From NCBI GenBank assembly GCA_958510875.1, contig OY294071.1, forward strand, positions 32,332,581 to 32,396,580: a stretch of 64,000 nt of DNA, read 5' to 3'. Position 1 is the first letter of the stretch, and each line of letters starts with the position of its first letter. The notes under the pieces are model-generated. The model was not told the origin of the DNA. It saw only the letters and a list, made by a program, of their open reading frames with translations, and did no database searches. The position numbers and the translations under genes were made by a program. Of the stretch, positions 35,750-45,059 are shown piece after piece. Source of the DNA: Endomychus coccineus (taxonomy: Eukaryota; Arthropoda; Insecta; Coleoptera; Endomychidae).

Positions 35750-37923
35750 AAAACATTTTCTACGTAATTGTGATTGAAACAGTATTATTTTTTTTCCGGA
35801 ACGATTTGATATTAGTGTATAAATCAGGGAGGAGCTGTTTTTTTCCTTGCAATTTCAAATCCAGCTCGTTCATATGTTTTATCGAATTGACATAGAATGA
35901 TTCGCTATTTTGTAATTCGGCAAGAGGGCGACACTTTTCAATCAAAAAAATTTCGCGCAATTCTCGAAGTTCAAAAAAGCGCCTAAGAACTTTACCGCAA
36001 CTAAGTCAGCGCACACCAGTATGATGTGGTAAGTCATTTTCTCCAATCTCTTCAATAAACTCGCGGAATTGTCGGTGATTCAGCCCAGTGGATCTGATGA
36101 AATTAACAACTGATATGACTGGTTTTAGAACTTCAGACATATCCAAACATTTCCCGCACAAGGACTGTTGATGAATGATACAATGTAAGACTAATGGTTA
36201 AGAACCACCATTATTTTCTACAGTCTTTGATACAAGAGCAGCCAGTCCTTTATCTTTACCACACATGTTTTTGCCTCCATCAGTAGTAATAGATTTCAAG
36301 TTTTTCTATCGAAGGTTCTTTTTATTAATAGCTTAAAAATATCTTCCCCAGTAGTCAAGCCGTGAATACTATCAATATCAAGAAGTTCTTCATACACTTC
36401 ATATCTTTTATCTAACCTGACCAGTATCTGTCATATACGTTGACTCATCCAAGGCCAGTGAAAACCAAGATGTCCATTTTTGTCAAACAGTTGAGATGAT
36501 ATATTTTCTGCGATGTCTTCTACCCTCGAAGCCACGGTGTTTGCTCACAAACTGACGGTTTTAAATAAATTTACCTTTTCGGGGCACATTTCTTCGGCTA
36601 CTGCAATTTCGCATTCTTTGATCATTTCTCCATCGATGAATGGTTTTCCACGTTTCGCAATTCCAAGAGCCACACGAAAGCTGGCACGAGTTGCAGCCTC
36701 TTGTTCAGTATTGAGTTTCGTAGACAAAGATTGCTGCGATTTCAATCCGCGTTTCAAAGCTTAAAATTTTTCTACCCGCAAACTTCCTGTACATTTAGAG
36801 TAATTTTGAAAATGTTTCGCTTCATAATGACGTTTAATGTTATATTCAGAGTGGTGTAGCAACAATAACCTTAAATTAAACTGCAACAAAACAGTAGTTG
36901 TTGAATTTTGCCCTAAAAACAAGGTCATTGACTACAGCGTGTTAGCTAGGGTGGATGAACATTCTGTTGAAAATGTCTTTGCTACTAAATTTCTAGGCCT
37001 ATACATTGATCAAAAATTAACGTGGGCGTCGCATATAGAGCAACTCTTACCAAAACTCAGCAGCTATTGTTTTCTGATCCAGAATATTAGAGATACCGTT
37101 TCGATCAATGTACTGAAACTGCTCTATTAGGGTCTCTTTCAATCCACAATCGCCTATGGACTGATGTTTTGGGGCTCCGCTCATAATGTTGAGAGGGTTT
37201 TCATTGCGCAAAAGAGGGCTCTATGATATATGGCAAAAGCATCAGGTAGAACACACTGTAGGGATATATTTATAGATTGGGGTATAATGAATCTCCCATC
37301 ACTCTACATATATTCGCTACTTCTATATGTTAAAACCAATAATTACTGGGAAGAATGATCTGATATACATGATCATAACACCAGACAAACAAATCTTCTC
37401 CATCAACCGATGGCTAGATTAACAGTTTGCCAACAAAACCCGCGCTACCTAGGGGTAAAACTTTACAATAAACTTGTGAGTAAGCATCAATATTTTGAAA
37501 GATACACAATATCAAAATTTCTCAAGGAATTAAAAATGTTCCTAATAAGCAAAGGTTTCTATACAATGGAAGAATTTTACAATTTGTGAACGTCTGTATG
37601 TATGTTGTTCTACATTTGTATTATATATGTTGTATTAATTGTGCTCTTTGTATTTGTAGTTGTGTCTTAGATTAAGTTTTATTATGATATATCTTCCTAA
37701 CTATGACTTGTCCCATAATTTTGCATTTAAATTTTATGTTATTTGTACAATTTTTACGGACCAATAAATTATCTTATCTTATCTTATTTTCTTTGAGAAG
37801 GGTTATGGTTTCATAGCAACTCAAATATAGTGCCTTCTTACTGGACTCAATTACGAAATATTGAAAATTTCACTGATCTTTGAATGTTCTGCATTCACAT
37901 TGTACTTTCCGCTTCTTTTCCAT
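35750..37923 (-). pseudogene. hAT transposase remnant, copy 2 (N-terminal two-thirds), split by a LINE
   Basis: An ATG on the minus strand at 37,923 begins MEKKRKVQCECRTFKDQ, then a TGA where W is usual, then NFQYFVIESSKKALYLSCYE and TITLLKE (about 37,795): the first half of a BED-type zinc finger (C-x2-C region reduced to S-C). The frame is broken by a plus-strand LINE (36,848-37,791) and resumes at 36,847 with YNIKRHYEAKH, the histidine half. It continues ASFRVALGIAKRGKPFI, EEMCPEKVNLFKTVSL, YEVYEELLDIDSIHGLTTGE, SITTDGGKNMCGKDK (catalytic T-D-G retained), and ends near 35,760 at DLYTNIKSFR. Frameshifts are numerous. It overlaps copy 1 in the middle but lacks the dimerisation tail. Confidence 0.88.
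36848..37791 (+). mobile_element. LINE inserted in hAT BED finger, ORF2 C-terminus
   Basis: The plus frame (36,837-37,130) carries the end of an RT-type ORF2: EWCSNNNLKLNCNKTVVVEF, TKFLGLYIDQKLTWASHIEQ, LPKLSSYCFLIQNIR. After a stop it continues in frame with TIAYGLMFWGSAHNVERVF, IAQKRAL, DWGIMNLPSLYIYSLLL, then NTRQTN, KLYNKLV and FLKELKMFLISKGFYT, ending near 37,590. About 200 bases of 3' UTR end in a pentamer tail, (TTATC) repeated, at 37,769-37,790. It is 5'-truncated, and a target duplication longer than TTC is not apparent. It differs from the other LINE families in the window. Confidence 0.85.
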
Positions 37924-38430
37924 ACTAGTAGTAGTAATCAATTCAAATCAAAATACTGTTACAAAGATGTCTTTTAAGCACGCACAAACACGTTTTAAGG
38001 AGTTACGCACTACTTTATTTCACAACAGACAGTTTCGCTTCCTTCGCCTTCCCTAGGCTCAATGACTCGCGGTCGCGCCGTTAGCCTTTTTATACACCAA
38101 ATACTGCCATCTAGAAGTGAGTGGAATACACCAGAACTTTCTCGAAACAACGAGATTATTCGCGAATGTTTAATTGCTACTGCGCTTTCGAAAGTACTAA
38201 TAGCGCTATATGTTAGCGATAAAGGGTACTACCATTACATATTTCCGCGTGTGACCACCAAGCTTTGGCAAGTGTTGCGGGGTTAACAGTAAAGTACAGT
38301 TAGTACACAATAGTGAATTTAGCAAGCGTATGCTCGCTTAGGGCGAGTATTCAACGACCAGTCTAGAAATTGTAGATAATGGCAGGAAAATTAAAACGGT
38401 TTTAGATCTAGGAACTTACTGGAGTAAACA
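37924..38430. other. Upstream flank of hAT copy 2
   Basis: Probably the 5' non-coding part of the hAT element. A GC-richer stretch with CTCGCGGTCGCGCCG near 38,065 and a 75-codon open frame show no family motif. I could not fix the terminal inverted repeat. Confidence 0.3.
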
Positions 38431-38439
38431 TTATGGCCC

Positions 38440-38711
38440 TGAGGCTGGAAAGTTTGGAGACCCCTGCCCGAAGATATACATCGGTCACACAGGAAGGACC
38501 TTCAAAAAACGGCAAAGAACATACGCGTAGTTTCATTAATAACAAATTCGATTCAAACTTTGCAGAAAATTTAAGATTGGAAGATAATTTTAAGATCTTA
38601 TACTTTCAGAATAGAAGTAATAAATTAAATTTGCTGGAATCCCTAGAAATTAATAAATATAAGAAGTCAGATATGCTGCTGAACAATCAAATAATTAATA
38701 ATTCTCCCTAA
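38440..38711 (+). mobile_element. PLE GIY-YIG endonuclease remnant
   Basis: CPKIYIGHTGRTFKKRQR (about 38,463-38,515) is the GIY-YIG core of a Penelope-like element, with the I-Y-I-G segment and the conserved arginine. A frameshift in an A-run near 38,497 moves to EHTRSFINNKFDSNFAENL, then FKILYFQNRSNKLNLLESLE and a stop at 38,711. The RT that should precede it is absent. The nuclease normally nicks target DNA for PLE integration. Confidence 0.8.
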
Positions 38712-40031
38712 ATGTGTATAATGAGATTTTCTATTTGCTATCAGTTTAACGTGTAATCCCTTGATGGGTTAAAACCAATCAGATGAAATTCCACTAACCA
38801 TATATCCTAAGATTATCATTAAAAATATATATTAGGTTTTTAGTAAGTTAATACTTTGTAATATTTGTTTGAAGAAGCTATGATGTTAGCGAAATTATTC
38901 ATTTATTAAATTAGTGAAAATCAAACTTTCAATAGCTATTTTACTTAAGAAAAAATAACTTATGTAGGTATCTAAATTCAAATTAATGCTATGAACTATG
39001 ATCAATTAATTGCTTCCAGTGGTACCTCCCAATAATGAGAATAATTAAAACCGTCATAGAAGTTCCAGAAATATGCAAAGCGTCCAGCTTTCAGGAAAGT
39101 TTACTTTCGGTTGGTGTTGAAATTTGAAGCGCTGTAGTCTCGATTTAAACACATATTTCAGGAGTTAAAAGTGAAGAATGAACAGGTGGGGTAGCACATG
39201 CTCTGTTTGCTAGTGTCTGTGCATATTCTAATTACGCCGCGTCCTAATTGATTCGGGTGAATCTCTTGGGGACGATCCATCCTGTCTACCCCAGAGTGCC
39301 ATCGTTATCGGAGGACCGGCATATTTGTTCACTTCGCTTCGCGTCGCGGAGAAAATGTCAAACTACGAATACTGAAATTATAATCTCATGCAGGCTATAA
39401 CCAAACACAATCTGATTCATCTTTTCGTTACACTCTTCGTAATGATTTTTAATCGCGCTATCTAAAGCTTCATCATCTATAGGTTGGAGATGTATTTATA
39501 CGTTTTGAATTTAAAAAGATCATTTAGAAACTGTTCAGAATGATTCTAGAGAGAAATAAAATTTTAATACAACGTGCCTGGAGTTGTAGAGTAGGCTTAA
39601 TCACCTGACAAATTCTATATCATGGCCTAACAACTCTGGTAGGCTATGATTTGTTCAACCAAGTTTTTGTTGTTGTATTTGTTCAACGATTTTGTTTTGG
39701 GTAAAACCAGCTTTAAATGAATTTAAATTTACTGTAAAAGTTTTGATCGATTCTTTGGGAGTTAAGATTTTTAAAATGTTCAACTCTTCAGAAAAGGGTG
39801 TGTTTACTACATGATTTCCGTGAAAAAAAATAGGGCTCGTCACCGAACAGCAAACGACGTTTTGTTAAAATTTAAATTTGATGGGACCTTTCGATTCTGA
39901 GTTAACGTGGAAACAAATTTCGTGACGGACATCCAGACAGACTGACAGACGCATTTTTTCAAAGTTGCTCAAAATTCGATGAAAATTACTATGGTGTAAG
40001 AATTTTTTTATGATTTTAGAAATAGCTAGAA
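38712..40031. other. No recognised feature
   Basis: Mostly AT-rich. ACGGACATCCAGACAGACTG near 39,923 is a low-complexity phrase common near insect repeats. The frame at 39,655-39,843 has no recognisable domain. Confidence 0.3.
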
Positions 40032-40202
40032 AATGCAATATGCTCTTCCGACTTCGTCGAGAAGAGTATAATATACTAACATCACAGACAAGTACTTCGG
40101 GATTTCAGTTAGGCAACCTCTGTTTGTTTGTTTACAATTTCATACAATTTAAATCATATTCATTATACTCTTCGCGCCAAAGTCGGAAGAGTGTATTGCA
40201 TT
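40032..40202. repeat. Short inverted repeat, about 41-bp arms
   Basis: Arms 40,032-40,072 and 40,162-40,202 pair as AATGCAATA...CTCTTCCGACTT(C/T)G...GAAGAGTATAAT against its reverse complement with several mismatches. About 90 bases of AT-rich loop separate them. Probably a small foldback MITE. Confidence 0.75.
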
Positions 40203-40279
40203 TACTCTAGACGTCTTCACCTTGGACACGCTGTATACAAAATATTTGGAGAATGTATAAATTTATGAATATGTATTTA

Positions 40280-40385
40280 GCATGATTCGAATCTACCGCT
40301 TGCAGTGCTGTAATTTCTCAGGTGTCCTTGAAATCGTAGCCTGAAACCGCGTCCAGTCTGACCTGTATGCATGACAATCATCACA
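40280..40385 (-). mobile_element. PLE GIY-YIG fragment
   Basis: Minus frames give NCDDCHA and, shifted by one, HTGQTGRGFRLRFQGHLRN then YSTASGRFES. This is the I-G-Q-T-G-R core of a GIY-YIG domain with a frameshift. It follows the hammerhead-bearing segment at 40,437-40,483 on the same strand. Confidence 0.65.
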
Positions 40386-40394
40386 ATTTAGCTT

Positions 40395-40740
40395 TATAAA
40401 TAAGAAATATTCACCCTTATCCACTAAAAATACTCAAGTACTGAGGACCTTTCGGTTACCAAGAAGCCATCATCAGAGTAAACTAAATTATAAATCAATC
40501 AGAATTTAATAAATTGGTTTTTCGTTTATACATCCCCATCTCGTCTAAATTACCTAGATATTTGTCCTATTTTCTTGAGAAATGGTATGACCTGTATTCA
40601 AAACACGCTCGGCTAACGCTGATTTTTCACCATTATTTTTCTTTATAAGTCCCTTTTAGTTTGACCCACATAGCATTTTGAACACGACCATAAGGTAAAA
40701 ATCCTTCACAGTACACAGTTCACTGCCTTTATTCCGGTAT
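40395..40740 (-). mobile_element. PLE fragment: GIY-YIG piece plus terminal region
   Basis: Minus frames near 40,700-40,570 give CYVGQTKRDL, then NNGEKSALAERVLNTGHTIS, a GIY-YIG domain segment. This runs into a non-coding end with TAGACGAGATGG, TTATAATTTAGTTTACTC and the hammerhead-like motif, then GTGGATAAGGGTG...TTCTTATTTATA. The same end lies inverted at about 42,360-42,665, so the two flank the PLE cluster as inverted repeats. Confidence 0.65.
40437..40483 (-). ncRNA. Hammerhead-ribozyme-like motif, second sequence type
   Basis: Minus strand: UACU CUGAUGA U GGCU-UCUUGGU-AACC GAAA GGUCCU C AGUA. Helix I UACU/AGUA is perfect. Helix III AGG/CCU closes on a single U (or two pairs with a three-base loop). 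C occupies the cleavage position. Helix II has GG/CC and U/A with one C-A mismatch, plus one extra U after the CUGAUGA box. The layout matches PLE hammerheads with minimal helix III. The copy at about 42,588 (plus) has the flanks but lost helix II and GAAA. Confidence 0.6.
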
Positions 40741-40822
40741 CTGACTCTGCCGTTGTATAATCATGTGCGAAGTGGAATTTTCGAGGATGAGTTTCCAAAT
40801 GTTGGGAAGGTAATATCCTGAG

Positions 40823-41944
40823 TCATGGTTTATTTGGATGTTTTAGGATTTCTATAGCTTCAAGGATTTTTCGCTGATAGAAGTTTGGGGGTCGGGCTAG
40901 GATTTTAGTAATTTCGAAAAGGATTTGATGGTTAGTGTCAAACTTGTGTTCTACAAATGCAGATCTACTGATGTCGTGAAGCCTTGTACAGCGCTCATGT
41001 TCTTTCACACGAGGAGCTACTGTACGACCTGTTTCACCAATGTAGACTTTACCGCAAGAACAGGGAATCCTATAATGGAAGATAGGCAGTGGATAAAGCA
41101 GGCGGGAGGCTTGTGGCTCAGATTGATTTGAAATTGTAGGCGAAGTGTATTTGTTTATGAATTTTGGAATGTTATAATGGGAGAAATTATTTGATAATAA
41201 GACAGATAAAAGATGTTTTAATTCTGATTTTAAGGATTGAGGTTGAGATAAGTTGACAGCTCTGTAGACCTAGGAGTTTATGACAGATTTTTTTGGGCAG
41301 GGTGGTGGTGGGAAAGGCCATTGAGGTATCTATCGGTGTGAGTGGGTTTTCGATAAACAGAATGTCCTAAAGTACCGTCAGTTTGTCGACTAATTAATAT
41401 ATCTAGGAACGGGAGTAAACCTTCCGATTCAACTTCCATGGTGAAAAGGATATTGAGACGAAATAAATTTAAGTGATTGAGGAAAGGAACAAGATTTTCG
41501 CTACCATGTTGCTAAATAACAAACGTGTCGTCGACATATCTAAACCAACTTTTCGGCTTGAGAACAATAGCCTCTGCTCAAAAGTTTCCATAAAGATATT
41601 AGCTATGACCCATGAAAGCTCCCGAGAACTGCTCATAAAACTTGCCATCGTACAGAAAACATGTAGAAGATAGACAAAATAAATTAACGGTAGCAAGTCT
41701 ATTGACATGTTTTAGGCAGATAACAGTTGAGAAATTATGGAAAGGGTGTCTGGAATGGGGACATTGGTAAAGAGTGATTTGACGTCGAAGCTGTGAGCAA
41801 ATCACCTGGGTCAACTTTTAGAGTTTGGAGTTTTTCAATGAAATGAAAGGAATTTAGGATAAAACTGTTGGAATTACCTACAAGAGATTTGAGAATAGAT
41901 GACAGATATCGAGAGCTAAGTAGGGGATCCGATAGTGCCAACAA
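40823..41944 (-). pseudogene. Penelope-like element ORF: RT plus GIY-YIG
   Basis: Minus strand from 41,944: LVGNSNSFILNSFHFIEKLQ and LKVDPGDLL (start of the RT palm), FLYDGKFYEQFSGAFMGHS (about 41,660-41,600), ANIFMETFEQ, and WFRYVDDTFVI at about 41,545-41,515 with catalytic Y-V-D-D. After a gap comes the endonuclease, FHYRIPCSCGKVYIGETGRT then VAPRVKEHERC (about 41,078-40,985), and FVEHKFDTNHQILFEITKIL with FYQRKILEAIEILKHPNK to 40,823. RT before GIY-YIG is the standard PLE order. At least three frame changes make it a pseudogene. The C-terminal part matches the 59.1-kb copy closely. Confidence 0.88.
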
Positions 41945-42017
41945 TTGGTCTCAGGGGAATTACAATAAATACGGCTACAGAAACCAGTAGAATCATTTTC
42001 AGTTTAAGCCTCAAGCC

Positions 42018-42060
42018 TGCCCTGAAGATGCCACTCGTAATGGTTGGCGGAACGTCGGCA
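42018..42060 (+). ncRNA. Hammerhead-ribozyme-like motif with perfect helix I
   Basis: Plus strand: UGCC CUGAAGA U GCC...GGC GGAACGU C GGCA. Helix I UGCC/GGCA pairs completely, helix II keeps GCC/GGC, helix III is AC/GU, and C is at the cleavage position. One core change, GAAA to GGAA, should impair catalysis. It lies upstream of plus-strand PLE coding sequence (42,179 on), as expected for a PLE terminal repeat. Confidence 0.65.
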
Positions 42061-42178
42061 TCAAGTCGTGCTATAATGACGCGGAATCCATCCGGAAGCC
42101 AAGATTTTTCAAGATTAGTTAACCGCGAAAGTCTACTATTCAAGATGCAACAAAATAGAGAAACTTCAGCAAAAAGCG

Positions 42179-42665
42179 TTGGATAATGGTTTCGACAAAT
42201 CTTTGATCAATAATTTAATTTCTAAACAAAAAGGGAAATTGGAACGCAACCAACTAACCAAATTAGAGCCATTACCTTCAAATACTTCAATAAAATTCAA
42301 AAGTTTAACTTATCTTCCTTTGGTAATTAAAAAATTCTATAATTTGTTTTCTTATTTTGCATATTTTGAATACAGGTCACACCATTTCTCAAGAAAGCTT
42401 ATCACTACAGTACAGACCAATATCTAGGTGATTTAGAAGGAATGGAAATGTATAAACGAAAAAGCAATGTATTAAATTCAAAAGCAATTTATTAAATTCA
42501 GATGTATCTCCAGCTGACGGTAACCCCATGTTTGCATTATTATCCCCAAATAGTATTTAAACAGGTACATTTTAATTTATAATTTAGTTTACTCTGATGA
42601 TGGGTCCTCAGTACTGTAAGAGTATATTTAGTGGATAAGGGTGCTTATTTCTTATTTATAGTGTT
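42179..42665 (+). mobile_element. PLE fragment, plus strand: post-RT segment and 3' end
   Basis: The frame from 42,179 reads DNGFDKSLINNLISKQKGKL, then SLTYLPLVIKKF: the segment between RT and endonuclease in PLEs. It jumps by deletion to LNTGHTISQE (about 42,365-42,395, shifted frame), the tail of the GIY-YIG domain. From 42,430 it becomes the terminal region shared, inverted, with 40,395-40,600. The hammerhead at about 42,585-42,612 has lost helix II. Confidence 0.65.
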
Positions 42666-43859
42666 ATAGTAATCTAGTGTGAACTATTTTATAATTTATT
42701 AATGACAATTTAGCTTCTTAACTCCAGATTTTTTGAAGTCTATGATAAGTGATACAAATATTGTATTTAGTTTTTATTGAATATCAATATGGGCTGAAAA
42801 ATAACGCAATAACACAAGCAGATTCCTTAATTTATACACTTACAATGAAACATTGATTGAGAATAAAAATTTTGTAAACCGAACGGCATATTTCCGATAA
42901 AAATCAGTAACCGTTCCAATAAAGTGATAATGTTTGGAAAACATAGATACAGAATATTTCCAATAATACTACCAACTCTCCTGAAAAGCAGCAATTCTGA
43001 AACTGAACGGGCTTTAGTCATTGTTCAGCGTGAATGATATTTATTTTTTGGAATTTCGCTGAAAATTAAGCTATTTATAATTTCCACGCGATTTCATTTC
43101 ATGATTTACTTCACAATTCAGCAGTATCGATGGTAAAGAGTGAATTGGTTTCAATCGATGATACTCGACACTACATTCCGAATTGATAGAACATTTCTAA
43201 CTCAACAAATCATTTTATACTCATAGGCGTGCACAGATTTTCGGTAATGGCCCAGTTAGGGAAGAACAATTTAATTTTCAATAGTTTTTTAGATTTTTTA
43301 GTGGAGAAAGGGAAATTAAATTCATAGTATTTATTCATAAATACTATATTTCCTCATAAATGAAATTTTACAAAATAAATAAGATAATAAGCAACTTTCA
43401 ATTTTTTAAATTAATAATTGTATTGAAAACAATAAAACTGGTTCAATATAACAAACTTTTACTGATTGACAGCCTTTAGAGCAACATACGACGCTTACAA
43501 TAAGTTTTTTGAATTCATCTATTTCCAGAACCGCCATTTGATCAATAATTGAGGATAAAGGCGATAAATTATTATGAAAACCATGTTTTGTAGTTTAAAA
43601 CATCATGAGAACATTGACTGATGTTATATGTCTTCGGAGACCAAGGAGACTTACTTTTAAAAAAACGAAGAGTGTATACAGGGGAAAGTACATCCTGTTA
43701 AGGAAGGTGCAATCAGTTGATATACCGATGAGGGATCCAGAATATCAGAAGTGATGGGGGCCGGAGTCTTTGGCCCCAGAACCAAATACTTTGGAAGGTA
43801 TGGGTAAGTACATTCAAACTGAATTCATGCAATCGAGAGCTGTGCACAACTCAATCTGG
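42666..43859. other. No recognised feature
   Basis: AT-rich sequence without a supported feature. Confidence 0.35.
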
Positions 43860-44250
43860 ACAAACGAGCTTAATGGAAACAAAACGCAAGTTGGTATTCC
43901 TAATATGATAATGACAGGTACCTATAGTTTTCAATATCCATTCTTACTATCAACACCAGCAGCATCCTCTCATGGGATCATACAAGATTCATTACGGAAA
44001 CTGCTTCATAGAAACTTGGTTCTCTATTCAGTGCTAAGAGCTACTTTGTACCCCAGGTCCCAGTGGCCCCTCATGATCTACAAAGCATAAATTCCACCCG
44101 TCCCAGAGTACTATTCACATGTTGTCTTAATTTTTCTCTTTCCCTATTGAGATGTTTGGTGATGCCTATAACCATCAAGCCTTCTTTCCCAACATTTTTA
44201 CCTCCTTCTCCAAGATTCCAGCGCTGGCTCACACAATGAAAATAGGAGCC
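43860..44250 (+). mobile_element. Jockey/CR1-like LINE 3' end, decayed
   Basis: VGIPNMIMTGTYSFQYPFLL parallels RIPNMIMSGTTFP at 7.8 kb, and SLRKLLHRNLVLYSVLRAT is the shifted frame of A-S-Q-K-L-G-F-V-F-R-A. PLMIYKA follows (44,070). The 3' part ends near 44,240 with P-A-L-A-H-T-like sequence. Heavily frame-shifted. Confidence 0.7.
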
Positions 44251-45059
44251 ATTATTATCGTTGTAGGTAAGTACCTAGTCAAAAAAGATATATCACTATT
44301 CTTTGCAAAAAGGATTAAATCATAATTGGGTGAAGTTCAAACGCCCTTATACGAGACAGCTACCTCAAGTGAAAATGATGATTATTGGATGAATTTAAAA
44401 TCATTGTCAATGATATTTATTAAATGTAATAGAATTATACTGGAATGCCTTTCTATATTTATTCAAACAATACTAAATAAATTCCACTGACATTAAGGGG
44501 TAGATTTAAGTTGAAAATGGCGTATACTTTATGGAGGAGTATATAAAATAATAGCATCTCCGTGACATTTTCTTAAACACAAAAATACATTTACCGAAAC
44601 TATATTCGTTTCGCGTCATTTATTTTATGAAATAGCTTTAAAAAATGAGATTTCGGCTTTTTATAACCGCAGTAAGTAGTTTAAAAACATGTGTCTGTAA
44701 AGGGAAGGAAACACTGGCATAAATATCTGCCGGGATCTAAAACTTATGCAATGCTATTCCCATGCACAACCCGGAAACACCCTTCATATTATTTTGAAAC
44801 TATAACGTTATTTTATGAGATTATCTGTCTTCTAGAACCTTCAAGCGCTATATTTACAGAATAAAAGCGATTTAAAAACACTTGAATTGCTAGGTAGGTA
44901 ACAACTTCAAGATGTCTTCGAAGATAATATATTTATTATTCAAAATATTGCATTTTTCAAGAGAATACCAGTTGATTTGCTTTGAGAGTGAAGTGTATTG
45001 ATTCGGAATGTCAGAAATAACAAAATAGAACCGGTCTAGGAACAAAGCTTGTGGTTAAA
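44251..45059. other. No recognised feature
   Basis: AT-rich flank of the satellite array with no supported feature. Confidence 0.3.

Noticed and set aside
41935..42186. Small protein with the phrase NPSGSQDF, seen also at 26.7 kb
   Set aside because: It is a conceptual translation of the hammerhead-bearing PLE end. The same phrase appears on both strands in the palindrome, as expected of a DNA repeat.
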